64,000 nt of DNA from Leifsonia xyli subsp. cynodontis DSM 46306. GTDB taxonomy: Bacteria > Actinomycetota > Actinomycetes > Actinomycetales > Microbacteriaceae. Both the position numbers and the translations under genes were made by a program. Every line of letters starts with the position of its first letter. Within the stretch, counting starts at the first letter, position 1. Under the pieces are notes generated by a model. The model did no database searches, was not told where the DNA came from, and was given only the letters and a program-made list of their open reading frames with translations. Location: positions 1,488,001-1,552,000 of the forward strand of contig NC_022438.1 in the NCBI RefSeq assembly GCF_000470775.1. Direction: 5' to 3'. Positions 33,867-42,678 of this stretch are shown piece after piece.

Positions 33867-34619
33867 ATGAGCTCCAACCACGCAATCGGAATCGACATCG
33901 GCGGCACCGGCATCAAGGGGGGGCTGGTCGACCTCGACAGCGGCGAACTCGTGAGCGACCGTATCAAACTGCCCACCCCCCAGGGCGGCGGTCCCGAGGA
34001 CATCGTCGAGACGACCAGAGAGATCGTGCAGCAGCTCGCGGACGAAGAGCCCCACGCCCCCGTCGGCGTCTGCTTTCCCGCGATCGTCAGCCACGGTGTG
34101 ACGCTCTCGGCGTCCAACATCAGCAAGAAGTGGATCGGTCTGGCGGCCGAGAAGCTGTTCGAGACGGCCCTCGGCCGCGACATCCACTTCGTCAACGACG
34201 CCGACGCCGCCGGCTACGCCGAGACCCGCTTCGGGGCCGCCAAGGGCCGCGACGGCCTGGTCATCATGACCACCCTCGGCACCGGCATCGGCTCGGCACT
34301 CATCTATGACGGCGTCCTCATCCCGAACGCCGAACTCGGGCACCTGGAGATCGACGGCAGGGACGCGGAATCGCGCGCCGCCTTCTCCGCGAAGGAGCGT
34401 GAGGACCTGTCGTGGGAGAAGTGGGCCAAGCGCCTGCAGAAGTACTACTCGACCGTGGAGTTCCTGTTCACGCCGGATCTGTTCATCGTCGGCGGCGGCG
34501 TCTCGAAGAGCCACACGGAGTTCCTTCCGCTGCTGGATCTGAAGACGGAGATCGTGCCCGCGGTCCACCGGAACAACGCGGGCATCCTCGGAGCGGCCGC
34601 ACTGGCTGTGAGCCGCTAG
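33867..34619 (+). CDS. ppgK: Polyphosphate glucokinase
   Basis: A 250-residue ROK-family kinase. It begins with the phosphate loop AIGIDIGGTGIKGGLVDLDS (about residues 5-24), has FVNDADAAGYAETRFGAAKG (catalytic Asp, about 107-126), VIMTTLGTGIGSALIYDGVL and HLEIDGRDAESRAAFSAKE. Actinobacterial PPGK prefers inorganic polyphosphate (or ATP) to phosphorylate glucose, and the polyphosphate-contacting insert KEREDLSWEKWAKRLQKYYS is present. It starts at ATG 33867 rather than GTG 33861. It is convergent with the RNase P RNA gene; a run of inverted TTCCTC/GAGGAA words in between may terminate both. Confidence 0.93.
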   Translation: MSSNHAIGIDIGGTGIKGGLVDLDSGELVSDRIKLPTPQGGGPEDIVETTREIVQQLADEEPHAPVGVCFPAIVSHGVTLSASNISKKWIGLAAEKLFETALGRDIHFVNDADAAGYAETRFGAAKGRDGLVIMTTLGTGIGSALIYDGVLIPNAELGHLEIDGRDAESRAAFSAKEREDLSWEKWAKRLQKYYSTVEFLFTPDLFIVGGGVSKSHTEFLPLLDLKTEIVPAVHRNNAGILGAAALAVSR

Positions 34620-34690
34620 CGATCGGTTCCTCGCTTTTTCCGCTCTTTCCGCCGTTTTCGCCGGAAGAAGTGAGGAACGGATAGCGGGGC

Positions 34691-35068
34691 GGGGAATGGG
34701 CCGGCTGATACGCCGGGTTCTGTCGCAGCGCTCGCGCTGCGGACGGCCATCTCTCTCGGGGCGGCGTCGCCGCCGCCCTCTAGCGGTCTACCCGGGGACG
34801 AGGCGAGCAGCCTCATCGTCCCCTGTCTGACCTTGCTCCGGGCGAGGTTTACCCAGCCGGCCGGGTCGCCCCGGCCGCTGGTGGTCTCTTACACCACCGT
34901 TTCACCCTTACCGCGGGCCGGAGCCCGTGGCGGTCTGCTCTCTGTTGCACTTTCTCGCGGGTTGCCCCGGGTGGGTGTTACCCACCGCCCTGCTCTGCGG
35001 AGCCCGGACGTTCCTCGGCGGCCCGCTGACGCAGACCGACGCGACCGTCTTGCCGACCCATTCCGGGC
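34691..35068 (-). ncRNA. rnpB: RNase P RNA (bacterial type A)
   Basis: On the minus strand the 5' region reads GAATGGGTCGGC, pairing as helix P1 with GCCGGCCCATTC at the 3' end (34694-34705 against 35052-35063). The conserved P4 strand and J3/4 appear as GAGGAACGTCCGGGCTCC just inside the 5' end, the universal signature of RNase P RNA, with CACAGAA-like CGACAGAACCCGGC near the 3' end. P8-P9 and GNRA-loop helices lie between. This ribozyme cleaves the 5' leader of pre-tRNA. Ends are set from P1 and could be off by a few bases. The P1 helix has one G-U pair. Confidence 0.93.
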
Positions 35069-35123
35069 TCGATTCTAGCGCAGCGGGCCCGAGTCCCGCC
35101 GCCAGCGGTGCGATGGAGGCGAG

Positions 35124-35858
35124 CTACAGCCCGGACTCCTCGGTGCGGATGAGGATGGCCCCGCTGTCGGGGCAGAGCACGACATCGTCGGCCGCCGCAC
35201 GGCGGATCTCGGCGAGATCGGACTCGGTGAGCGTCACATTCGAGCCCATCGACACCCCGCGCAGGAGCAGTGCGGCACCGATGCCATAGCGGGTGCGCTG
35301 CCGCTCGTAGAGTTCGACGAGGTCGGCGGGGAGCGCACCGGCGATCGCCGCCCGGTCGCGCGCCACCCCCTCGCGCTGCGCCGCGATCCTGGCGGCCTCC
35401 TCGTCGCGAGCCGCCTCGAGCGCCTCGACGCGCGCGGTCAGCTCGGCGCGCTCGGCGTCGACAGTGGCGAGCGCCTGCTCGAGTCCGTCCACGCGCTCCA
35501 TGACCGTCAGCTGGATCTCCTCGAGGTCGCCCTGACGTTTGGCGAGCGAGGTCAGCTCGGCCTCGAGCGCCTGGACGTCCTTGACGGAGAAGGTCTGCTG
35601 CACGCGGTCGGTGTCTCGCTTGATCCGCGCTTCCACGAGCTTCACATCCGACTCGACGCGCTTCAGCTCGGCTCGCGCGTCCTCCAGCTCACCGGTCGCA
35701 GCGATCCAGCTGGCGCGTTTCGCTTCGACGTCGGGCTGCAACGCCGCCCGTTCGGCGCTCTGCGGCAGCGTTCCCGCGGCGTGGTCGAGCTGCGCGATGC
35801 GGGTGTCCGCGGTCTGGAGCCGCAGGAGCTGGTTCTGGTCGGCGGGACTGGCTTTCAC
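35124..35858 (-). CDS. CT398/DUF164-type coiled-coil protein with degenerate zinc ribbon
   Basis: A 244-residue protein: a long antiparallel coiled coil (residues about 5-170, for example [20 protein letters not shown] and [20 protein letters not shown]) followed by the C-terminal domain. In the family that domain is a four-Cys zinc ribbon (CxGC..C..CG); here only [19 protein letters not shown] survives, with a single Cys, so zinc cannot be bound in the usual way. The fold may persist. GTG at 35856-35858 is chosen since [15 protein letters not shown] is the common start. It lies immediately after the Nif3-like gene (28-base gap), the usual pairing. Function is unknown, perhaps linked to flagellar/secretion chaperones or RNase H-coupled genes. 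Confidence 0.85.
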   Translation of the reverse strand: MKASPADQNQLLRLQTADTRIAQLDHAAGTLPQSAERAALQPDVEAKRASWIAATGELEDARAELKRVESDVKLVEARIKRDTDRVQQTFSVKDVQALEAELTSLAKRQGDLEEIQLTVMERVDGLEQALATVDAERAELTARVEALEAARDEEAARIAAQREGVARDRAAIAGALPADLVELYERQRTRYGIGAALLLRGVSMGSNVTLTESDLAEIRRAAADDVVLCPDSGAILIRTEESGL

Positions 35859-35886
35859 GGTGCTCTGCTCTCTCGGAGGGGGATGG

Positions 35887-36714
35887 TCACGGCAGGATGG
35901 CGAAATCCCACGGGTCGGTGCACAGCTCGCTGACCACGACCTCGACGCCGGGAAGGGCGGCACGCAGCTGCCCGGCGGCTGTCTCCAGCCAGAGCCACTC
36001 GCTGGCCCAGTGCGACACGTCGAGCAGCGCGGGGCCGCCGCCGGCCAGCGACTGCTCCCGGGCTTCGGAGGCGGGATGGTGCCGGAGGTCGGCGGTGATG
36101 TAGACATCGGCGCCGAGCACGGCCGCCGAACCCAGCAGCGAGTCTCCCGCGCCGCCACACAGGGCGACGCGGGAGACCGGCTGGTGGAAGTCGCCCGCCG
36201 CACGGACGCCGCCGGCGGTGGGCGGAAGCAGGCCGGCGAGCGCGCGAGCGAGCGCGCCGAGCGTCGAGGGCCGGGGCAGTGTCCCGACCCGGCCGATGCC
36301 GGTGACGCCGTCGGCGGCGGGGACGATCGGCGTCGTGCCGGTCAGCCCGAGCCGTGCGGCGAGCACCGCGCTGGTCCCCTCGGCGACGACATCGACGTTG
36401 GTGTGCGCGGCGAGGAGCGCACAGCCGCCCCGGATGAGCTTCGCCAGCAGCGCGCCTTTGTAGCGGTCTTCGGCGATCGAGGTCACACCACGCAGCAGCA
36501 GCGGGTGGTGGGCGATCAGCAGGTGGCTCCGGGTTTCGAGAGCCTCCTCGACGGTGGCGGCCACGGCATCCACCGCCAGGAGAATGCGTTCGACGCTCGC
36601 GGCTGGGTCCCCGGAGACCAGTCCGGGCGCGTCCCAGCTCTCCGCCCCGGAGAGCGGCCAGAGCGTCTCGGCGGCCTCGCGGACGGAGAGAAGCGTGGGG
36701 ATGGCGTTCGGCAC
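35887..36714 (-). CDS. Nif3-like dinuclear metal centre protein (YbgI family)
   Basis: A 275-residue member of the Nif3/YbgI family with the metal-binding HH pair in [20 protein letters not shown] (about 60-79), [20 protein letters not shown] (about 205-224), and [20 protein letters not shown] with the last His. Nif3 proteins form hexameric toroids and are often annotated GTP cyclohydrolase I type 2 without proof. A start ATG lies at 36712-36714. It precedes the zinc-ribbon gene in the same direction, a conserved actinobacterial gene pair. Its biological role is unresolved. Confidence 0.9.
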   Translation of the reverse strand: MPNAIPTLLSVREAAETLWPLSGAESWDAPGLVSGDPAASVERILLAVDAVAATVEEALETRSHLLIAHHPLLLRGVTSIAEDRYKGALLAKLIRGGCALLAAHTNVDVVAEGTSAVLAARLGLTGTTPIVPAADGVTGIGRVGTLPRPSTLGALARALAGLLPPTAGGVRAAGDFHQPVSRVALCGGAGDSLLGSAAVLGADVYITADLRHHPASEAREQSLAGGGPALLDVSHWASEWLWLETAAGQLRAALPGVEVVVSELCTDPWDFAILP

Positions 36715-36852
36715 CCGCTCAGCCTACCCGCCGGTGAGCCGCCCGCGCTCGGGATACGGCCCTGCGCCTGCGGCTCCACGCCGTCGGCCGGCGGCCGCCG
36801 CGTCCCGCGGGTCAGCGGCCGTCCCGGCCTCGCGGGAAGTACCATCGTCTCG

Positions 36853-37662
36853 ATGACCACGCCGATCCCGACCCCCTACGAAGATCTGCTGCGCGACGTG
36901 CTCGCGAACGGCAGCCACAAGTCCGACCGCACCAGGACGGGCACGCGCAGCGTCTTCGGACGCCAGCTCCGGTTCGACCTCGCGGACGGCTTCCCGCTGG
37001 TCACGACCAAGCGGGTCCACTTCAAGTCGATCGCGTACGAACTGCTCTGGTTCCTCCGCGGCGACAGCAATGTCGGCTGGCTGCGCGAGAACGGGGTGAG
37101 CATCTGGGACAAGTGGGCCGACGAGCGGGGCGAGCTCGGCCCCGTCTACGGGGTTCAGTGGCGCTCCTGGCCGTCCCCGGACGGCACGCACATCGACCAG
37201 ATCCAGCAGGTCGTGGACACGCTCCGCCGCGATCCGGACTCGCGCCGCATCATCGTCTCCGCCTGGAACGTCGCGGACATCCCGGATATGGCGCTCGCAC
37301 CCTGTCACGCCTTCTTCCAGTTCTATGTCGCCGACGGCAAGCTCTCCTGCCAGCTGTACCAGCGCAGCGCCGATATGTTCCTCGGCGTTCCGTTCAACAT
37401 CGCGAGCTACGCGCTCCTCACGCTCATGGTCGCCCAGCAGGTGGGACTGGAACCGGGCGAGTTCGTCTGGACGGGCGGGGACGTCCACATCTACGACAAC
37501 CACCTCGAGCAGGTGACCGAGCAACTGGGCCGTGCCCCGTTCCCGGCTCCTGCGCTTGGCTTCGCCCGCACACCCGAGAGCATCTTCGACTACCGCTACG
37601 AGGACTTCGTGCTCGAGGGCTACCGGCACCACCCGGCCATCCGCGCCGCCGTCGCGGTATGA
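36853..37662 (+). CDS. thyA: Thymidylate synthase
   Basis: A 269-residue folate-dependent enzyme making dTMP from dUMP with methylene-THF. Motifs are [20 protein letters not shown] (about 27-46), [40 protein letters not shown] (dUMP phosphate-binding Arg pair), [20 protein letters not shown] with nucleophile Cys near 150, and [19 protein letters not shown]. The ATG at 36853 gives the normal short N terminus. dfrA overlaps by ATGA, a classic thyA-dfr pairing in which the reductase regenerates the folate consumed here. Intact. Confidence 0.97.
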   Translation: MTTPIPTPYEDLLRDVLANGSHKSDRTRTGTRSVFGRQLRFDLADGFPLVTTKRVHFKSIAYELLWFLRGDSNVGWLRENGVSIWDKWADERGELGPVYGVQWRSWPSPDGTHIDQIQQVVDTLRRDPDSRRIIVSAWNVADIPDMALAPCHAFFQFYVADGKLSCQLYQRSADMFLGVPFNIASYALLTLMVAQQVGLEPGEFVWTGGDVHIYDNHLEQVTEQLGRAPFPAPALGFARTPESIFDYRYEDFVLEGYRHHPAIRAAVAV

Positions 37663-38138
37663 GCATCACCCTCATCTGGGCGCAGGCCCGCGACCGCGTC
37701 ATCGGCGCCGGCGGGGCGATGCCCTGGCACCTCCCCGAGGATCTGAGGCACTTCCGCGAGCTGACCGGCGGCGAGCCCGTCGTCATGGGACGCCGCACCT
37801 GGGAGTCGATCCCTGACCGCTTCCGGCCGCTCCCCGGCCGGCGCAACATCGTTGTCACCCGCCAGAAGGGGTGGGACGCGCCGGGCGCGGAGGTCGCGCA
37901 CTCCCTGTCCGGGGCTCTCACCGCGGCCGGTGACGGCACGGCGTGGGTCATCGGAGGCGGGGAACTCTATCGTCAGGCGCTCCCTCTCGCCGACCGCGTC
38001 GAGGTCACCGAGATCGACCTCACTGTCGCGGGCGACACGCACGCGCCCGCGCTGGGGCCCGAATGGCACGCGCAGCCCGCCCCCTGGCTGACGGCCGCGA
38101 ACGGCATGCGCTACCGCTTCCTCCGCTACCTCAGGTGA
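37659..38138 (+). CDS. folA: Dihydrofolate reductase
   Basis: A 159-residue [24 protein letters not shown] at the start, then [20 protein letters not shown] (folate-binding Asp/Glu in the PEDL motif), [20 protein letters not shown] (NADPH site), and [20 protein letters not shown]. It overlaps thyA by four bases (ATGA), so the two are translationally coupled. It is convergent with the DUF1345 gene, whose stop overlaps by about 8 bases. It is expected to be trimethoprim-sensitive, but this cannot be judged from sequence. Confidence 0.96.
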   Translation: MSITLIWAQARDRVIGAGGAMPWHLPEDLRHFRELTGGEPVVMGRRTWESIPDRFRPLPGRRNIVVTRQKGWDAPGAEVAHSLSGALTAAGDGTAWVIGGGELYRQALPLADRVEVTEIDLTVAGDTHAPALGPEWHAQPAPWLTAANGMRYRFLRYLR

Positions 38139-38775
38139 GCCCGGCCACCAGATTCACCGACGCCGCGACGATCACCGTCCCGAACACGTACGAGAGCAGC
38201 GTGTGCCGCAGAACCGTCCGGCGAATATGCGAGTTCGAGATGTTCGTGTCCGACACCTGGAAGGTCATCCCGAGCGTGAAGGAGAAGTAAGCGAAGTCGC
38301 TATAGCGTGGAAGCGCCTGCTGGTTGAAGTCGATGCCGCCACCCCGACGGTAGTACATGCGCGCGTAGCGCAACGCGAAGAGCGTATGGACGAGCAGCCA
38401 CGACAGTGCGACGCTCACGATGGCGAGCAGTGCGACGCCCAGCTGAGCGCCGCCCTTCAGCGTGCGGGCGTCCACGAGCACGAACACGACCGCGACGATG
38501 CTCGCCGTCGAGGCCAGGATGAGAACGAGGTCGGAGATCCGCCGCCCCGGGTCCTCCAGCGTCACATTGGCTTGCGTCTGCGGCCCGTCCAGCCGCCAGA
38601 CGACCAGCCACACCCACACCACGTAGACGGCGCACGCCGCCGCCCAGCCGGCGAGGAGGGCGTAGTGGACAGCGGGGACGAAACTCATGCCGACGGCCAC
38701 GATCACCCCGACCGCCAGCGCGACGTAGATCCTCAAGCGGGTCCTGCCGCGCTGTCGGTTCGCTTCACCGGTCAC
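38131..38775 (-). CDS. DUF1345 family membrane protein
   Basis: A 214-residue protein with about six transmembrane segments, including LRIYVALAVGVIVAVGMSFV, AACAVYVVWVWLVVWRLDG, VLILASTASIVAVVFVLVDA and LAIVSVALSWLLVHTLFALR. The family signature follows: YARMYYRRGGGIDFNQQALP, then YSDFAYFSFTLGMTFQVSDT and NISNSHIRRTVLRHTLLSYV (about 145-195). These blocks make DUF1345 distinctive. It ends within the dfr gene on the opposite strand. Function is unknown; it is widespread in actinobacteria and proteobacteria. Confidence 0.9.
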   Translation of the reverse strand: MTGEANRQRGRTRLRIYVALAVGVIVAVGMSFVPAVHYALLAGWAAACAVYVVWVWLVVWRLDGPQTQANVTLEDPGRRISDLVLILASTASIVAVVFVLVDARTLKGGAQLGVALLAIVSVALSWLLVHTLFALRYARMYYRRGGGIDFNQQALPRYSDFAYFSFTLGMTFQVSDTNISNSHIRRTVLRHTLLSYVFGTVIVAASVNLVAGLT

Positions 38776-38837
38776 ACAGTGGATGTTCGCACAGCCGGGG
38801 CCGAGCGGTCACCCCCGCACGCCGGTACGATCGAAAT

Positions 38838-40127
38838 GTGACCAGCTCCCCCGCACCCCTCGCCGACCTCGACAGCGAAGAGCTCCGCGCCGCGCACGCG
38901 GAGTTCGCCCGCGCCTACGACGAGCTGAAGGCCACCGGACTCGCCCTCGACCTCACCCGCGGCAAGCCCTCCGCCGAGCAGCTCGACCTCTCCGACGCCC
39001 TGCTCCGCCTCCCCGGCGGCGAATACTGCGACGCCGCCGGAACCGACCTGCGCAACTACGGCGGCCCGAGCGGCCTTCCCGAACTACGCTCGATCTTCGC
39101 CGGCGCGCTCCGAGTGCCGGTGCCACAGTTGCTCGCGCTCGGCAACTCGAGCCTCACGATCATGCACGACACCATCGCCCAGGCGCTCCTGCACGGCGTC
39201 CCCGGCGGCGAGCTGCCCTGGGGCCGTCAGGCGATCAGCTTCCTGACACCGGTGCCCGGCTACGACCGGCACTTCACCATCCTGGAACGCTTCGGAATCC
39301 GCATGATCCCCGTCCCCATGAACGAGGACGGCCCCGACATCGAGACGGTCGCCTCTCTGCTCGCCACCGACGACAGCGTCAAGGGGATGTGGTGCGTTCC
39401 GGTGTACTCCAACCCGACCGGAGCGGTGTACAGCAACGAGATCGTCCGCCAGCTGGTCTCGCTGCCGGCCGCGGGCGACTTCCGCCTGTTCTGGGACAAC
39501 GCCTACGCCGTCCACCACCTCAGCGACGACGTTCCGGAACCGATCGACGTCCTCGCCCTGGCCGCCGCCGCCGGCAACCCGGACCGTCCGCTCGTCTTCG
39601 CCTCCACCTCGAAGGTCACCTACCCCGGCGCCGGCGTCGCGTTCATCGGGGGCTCCGAAGCGAACATCGCCTGGTTCCAGCGCAACAGCGCCGCGCAGAG
39701 CATCGGCCCGGACAAGCTCAACCAGCTCCGTCACGCGCAGCTGCTGGGGGACGAGGACGGGCTGACCGCGCACATGGCGAAGCACCGCGCTCTCCTGGAA
39801 CCGAAGTTCGCCGCGGTGGACGAGGTGTTCCGGGCGCGGCTGGAGCCGTGGGGCGCCGGGTCGTGGAACGCGCCGAAGGGGGGCTACTTCGTCAGCCTCG
39901 ACGTGCTGGACCGCTGTGCCAAGCGCGCGGTGCGGCTCGCCAAAGAGGCCGGCATCGCGGTCACTCCAGCCGGGGCGACCTTCCCCCACGGCGAGGACCT
40001 GCGCGACGCGAACATCCGCATCGCGCCGACGTTCCCGCCCTTGAGCGAACTGCGCACCGCCCTCGACGGACTCTGCACCGCCATCCTGCTGGCCGAGACC
40101 GAGGCGCTGCTCACCGAACGGACCTGA
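38838..40127 (+). CDS. aspT: Aminotransferase, aspartate-type subgroup 1c (AspT/MocR-like fold)
   Basis: A 429-residue PLP enzyme beginning at GTG 38838. Conserved elements are LDLTRGKPSAEQLDLSDALL (about 34-53), YGGPSGLPELRSIFAGALRV, GNSSLTIMHDTIAQALLHGV, CVPVYSNPTGAVYSNEIVRQ, LFWDNAYAVHHLSDD (PLP-binding Asp), and VFASTSKVTYPGAGVAFIGG with the Schiff-base Lys near 259. This is the PF12897 subgroup, whose Corynebacterium and Pseudomonas members are aspartate aminotransferases. Alanine or another amino donor remains possible. It ends before a strong bidirectional terminator. Confidence 0.88.
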   Translation: MTSSPAPLADLDSEELRAAHAEFARAYDELKATGLALDLTRGKPSAEQLDLSDALLRLPGGEYCDAAGTDLRNYGGPSGLPELRSIFAGALRVPVPQLLALGNSSLTIMHDTIAQALLHGVPGGELPWGRQAISFLTPVPGYDRHFTILERFGIRMIPVPMNEDGPDIETVASLLATDDSVKGMWCVPVYSNPTGAVYSNEIVRQLVSLPAAGDFRLFWDNAYAVHHLSDDVPEPIDVLALAAAAGNPDRPLVFASTSKVTYPGAGVAFIGGSEANIAWFQRNSAAQSIGPDKLNQLRHAQLLGDEDGLTAHMAKHRALLEPKFAAVDEVFRARLEPWGAGSWNAPKGGYFVSLDVLDRCAKRAVRLAKEAGIAVTPAGATFPHGEDLRDANIRIAPTFPPLSELRTALDGLCTAILLAETEALLTERT

Positions 40128-40202
40128 CGTGCCGGAACGACCCCACCGAGATGACCGGACCCGCCGCGCTGACACTGCACTGCACTGACACGACCGGGTC
40201 GG

Positions 40203-40247
40203 AAAGGGAGGAGTCTCGGCCGTATTTCGGCCGAGACTCCTCCCTTT
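40203..40247. terminator. Bidirectional terminator between convergent aspT and dhaM
   Basis: AAAGGGAGGAGTCTCGGCCG (40203-40222) pairs perfectly over 20 bases with 40228-40247 around TATTT. It is symmetric, with A/T ends on both sides, and lies 76 bases after aspT and 26 before the dhaM stop. Its end sequence ACTCCTCCCTTTC resembles the dispersed repeats at 55760 and 62945. Confidence 0.88.
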
Positions 40248-40272
40248 CTGCCACAGCTCTCCGAAACGTCTG

Positions 40273-40980
40273 CTACACCTCGCCGAACCCGCTCTCGACC
40301 AGCTCCGCCAGCGCGTCGACGGCTTGCGCGCCGCCGCCGTCCTCGGAGGCGATCGTCGCCGTCGCCCCGGCCGTCAGCCCGAGCGACATGACGCCGAGCA
40401 GGCTCTTGGCGTCCGTGCCGTTCACCGTCACTTTCGCGGAGAAAGTACACGCCAGCTTCACGAAGTCGGCCGCGGGGCGAGCGTGCAATCCCTGGGGGTT
40501 GCGCACGAGCACCTCCCGCGAATAGTCGCCGCCCGGCTCGGGTGCGGCCGGGTGGGGGTCGTGGGACGCCGGGACGGCGTCCCACGACGAGCGCGCGCCC
40601 TCGGCCGCGGCCGCCACCGCGTCCAGTCCGGCTCCGGTCTCCGCGGCCACAGCCGCGGCGACGCCACCCTCGATGTACGGGCCGTCGACGACGCGGACGC
40701 GCCCTCGCTCGTCTTTCGGCAGCAGGTCGAGCACGGTCTCGGCCGTCAGGAGCGCGGAGCCGAGGTCACTGACGACGACGACCCCCGATCCGGTGTCCGC
40801 CTCGCCCACTGCGGTCATAACCTTCGTGAAGCTGGTCCCGATCCCCTCATCGTCCGTCCCCCCGGCAGCGACGAGGCGGACGGAGGGCGCCATCTGCGCT
40901 GCGACGGCCACAGCGCCCACAGCCAGCTGCGTGCTGTGCGAGACGAAGACGATCCCGACCCTGCTCTCTGGCACAGCCAT
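40273..40980 (-). CDS. dhaM: DhaM, PTS-dependent dihydroxyacetone kinase phosphotransferase (EIIA-HPr fusion)
   Basis: A 235-residue phosphocarrier with two domains: an EIIA-mannose-like domain (residues 5-125; phospho-accepting His15 in VFVSHSTQLAVG) and an HPr domain (about 150-235; His in REVLVRNPQGLHARPAADFV, plus SLLGVMSLGLTAGATATIAS). E. coli DhaM has a third, Enzyme I-like domain, which is absent here. Phosphate flows from PEP through EI to HPr and EIIA, then to ADP bound in DhaL. It is translationally coupled to dhaL (TGATG, one-base overlap). General EI must be supplied elsewhere in the genome. Confidence 0.93.
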   Translation of the reverse strand: MAVPESRVGIVFVSHSTQLAVGAVAVAAQMAPSVRLVAAGGTDDEGIGTSFTKVMTAVGEADTGSGVVVVSDLGSALLTAETVLDLLPKDERGRVRVVDGPYIEGGVAAAVAAETGAGLDAVAAAAEGARSSWDAVPASHDPHPAAPEPGGDYSREVLVRNPQGLHARPAADFVKLACTFSAKVTVNGTDAKSLLGVMSLGLTAGATATIASEDGGGAQAVDALAELVESGFGEV

Positions 40981-41612
40981 CACGCCGCTGCCTCGCTCGC
41001 GGCGCGCAGGATCAGCGCGGTCGACTGGGCGCCGGGGTCTCGGTGCCCCGTCGACCGTTCGCCGAGGTAGCTGGCACGGCCTTTCCGGGCGACCAGCGGC
41101 TCGGTGGCCTCCGCGCCCTTCTCCGCCGCGTCGGCCGCCGCGGCCAGGATCGCCGTCGGGGGTCCCCCCGCCGCCTGCGCGGCCGCAGCCGCGTCGACGG
41201 CGGGAGTCCACGCGTCGATCATGGTCTTGTCGCCCGATTCGGCTCGGCCGCGGGACACGATGCCGTCCCGCGCTGCGGTGAGCAGCGCGACCAGCGTCTC
41301 CCCGTCGATCGCGGCCTGATCGCCCACCGGCTCGGCCGCCTTGAGGAAGGCTGTGCCGTAGAGCGGTCCGGAGGCTCCGCCGACCGTCGAGATGAGGGTC
41401 ATCGCCACCGAGCGCAGGGCCGCGTTCGGCGTCGCGTCGTCCGGCAGCTTCCCCAGTGCCTCCAGGGCGGCGCGGACCCCGCGGTCCATGTTCTCGCCGT
41501 GGTCGCCGTCGCCGATCTCCCGGTCGAGCGTGTTCAGCTCGGCCTTGTGCTCCCCGATCGACGCCGCGGCGGCCCCGATCCAGGCCTCGACCCATTTCGT
41601 GTCCAGCGTCAT
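40980..41612 (-). CDS. dhaL: Dihydroxyacetone kinase ADP-binding subunit DhaL
   Basis: A 210-residue all-helical subunit. The Mg-coordinating Asp cluster is ELNTLDREIGDGDHGENMDR (about 25-44), and the nucleotide-capping loop is STVGGASGPLYGTAFLKAAE (about 75-94), followed by GRAESGDKTMIDAWTPAVDA and RKGRASYLGERSTGHRDPGA. In the PTS-linked system its ADP is permanently bound and serves as coenzyme phosphorylated by DhaM. It sits between dhaK (33-base gap) and dhaM, the normal K-L-M order. It looks intact. Confidence 0.95.
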   Translation of the reverse strand: MTLDTKWVEAWIGAAAASIGEHKAELNTLDREIGDGDHGENMDRGVRAALEALGKLPDDATPNAALRSVAMTLISTVGGASGPLYGTAFLKAAEPVGDQAAIDGETLVALLTAARDGIVSRGRAESGDKTMIDAWTPAVDAAAAAQAAGGPPTAILAAAADAAEKGAEATEPLVARKGRASYLGERSTGHRDPGAQSTALILRAASEAAA

Positions 41613-41645
41613 CGACGCCTCCTCTCTCTCCTCGGTTCCCTGACC

Positions 41646-42647
41646 CTACAGACCCCAGCGGAGCGCGGCGGTGCGCACCGGCGCGTCCCAGAGGGCCGTC
41701 AGCTCGCCGTCCAGTTTCAGCAGCGAGAGGGAGGCGCCCTGCATCTCCAGCGAGGTGACATAGTCGCCGATGAGCGAGCGGGAGAGCACGATCCCGCGCT
41801 CGTCCAGGATCTCGGCCGCACGCCGGAACAGGATGTACAGCTCCGAAAGCGGCGTGCCGCCCATCCCGTTCACGAAGAGCAGCACCGAGTCGCCGGAGGA
41901 GAAAGGCAGATCCGTCAGAATCGCGTCCATCATCCGGTCGACCAGCCGGTCCGCCGGTTCGATCGCGATCCGCTCGCGGCCCGGCTCGCCGTGGATGCCG
42001 ACGCCGAACTCGATCTGATCCTCCGGCAGCACGAACCCGGGCTCCCCCGCGTGCGGCACAGTGCCGTCGGTGAGGGCCAGCCCGATGGAGCGGACATTCG
42101 CGTTCACTCTCTCGGCGACCGCCGTGACCGCGTCCAGGTCGTCGCCCCGCTCGGCCGCGGCGCCCGCGATCTTCTCGACCAGCACCGTTCCCGCCACACC
42201 GCGACGGCCCGCCGTGTAGAGCGAGTCCTGCACGGCGACATCGTCGTTCGTGACGACGGCCCGCACCGAGATGCCCTCCGCACCGGCCAGCTCGGCCGCC
42301 GTCTCGAAGTTCAGAACGTCTCCGGTGTAGTTCTTGACGATGTGGAGGACTCCCGCCCCGCCGTCCGCGGCTTTGGTGGCCTCGACGATCGGCAGCGGCG
42401 TCGGCGAGGTGAACACCTCGCCCGGCACGGCCGCGTCCAGCATCCCCTTTCCGACGAATCCGGCGTGGAGCGGCTCATGGCCGCTGCCGCCGCCGCTGAC
42501 CAGCCCGACCTTCCCCCTCACGGGGCCATCGGCCCGGGAGACGAAACGAGGATCGTGCGACACTCTGACGAGGTCCGCGTGGGCTCGGCCGAAACCCGCC
42601 AGGGACTCGGCCACGACGTCGTGTACGTCGTTGATGAGCTTCTTCAT
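41646..42647 (-). CDS. dhaK: Dihydroxyacetone kinase substrate-binding subunit DhaK
   Basis: A 333-residue subunit that binds dihydroxyacetone covalently as a hemiaminal on His, here in EFGVGIHGEPGRERIAIEPA near residue 217. Other elements are KVGLVSGGGSGHEPLHAGFV (about 46-65), HIVKNYTGDVLNFETAAELA (about 101-120), ALTDGTVPHAG and LFVNGMGGTPLSELYILFRR. ATG follows AAAGGAAGGG. trpD ends 31 bases upstream in the same direction, so it may be read from the trpD transcript although the pathways are unrelated. The product, DHAP, enters glycolysis. Confidence 0.95.
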   Translation of the reverse strand: MKKLINDVHDVVAESLAGFGRAHADLVRVSHDPRFVSRADGPVRGKVGLVSGGGSGHEPLHAGFVGKGMLDAAVPGEVFTSPTPLPIVEATKAADGGAGVLHIVKNYTGDVLNFETAAELAGAEGISVRAVVTNDDVAVQDSLYTAGRRGVAGTVLVEKIAGAAAERGDDLDAVTAVAERVNANVRSIGLALTDGTVPHAGEPGFVLPEDQIEFGVGIHGEPGRERIAIEPADRLVDRMMDAILTDLPFSSGDSVLLFVNGMGGTPLSELYILFRRAAEILDERGIVLSRSLIGDYVTSLEMQGASLSLLKLDGELTALWDAPVRTAALRWGL

Positions 42648-42678
42648 TGAACGCCCTTCCTTTCACTTGCTCTCGGTG

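Noticed and set aside
34620..34690. Separate small RNA beside rnpB
   Set aside because: T-rich words and inverted TTCCTC/GAGGAA are sufficiently explained as terminators of convergent ppgK and rnpB.
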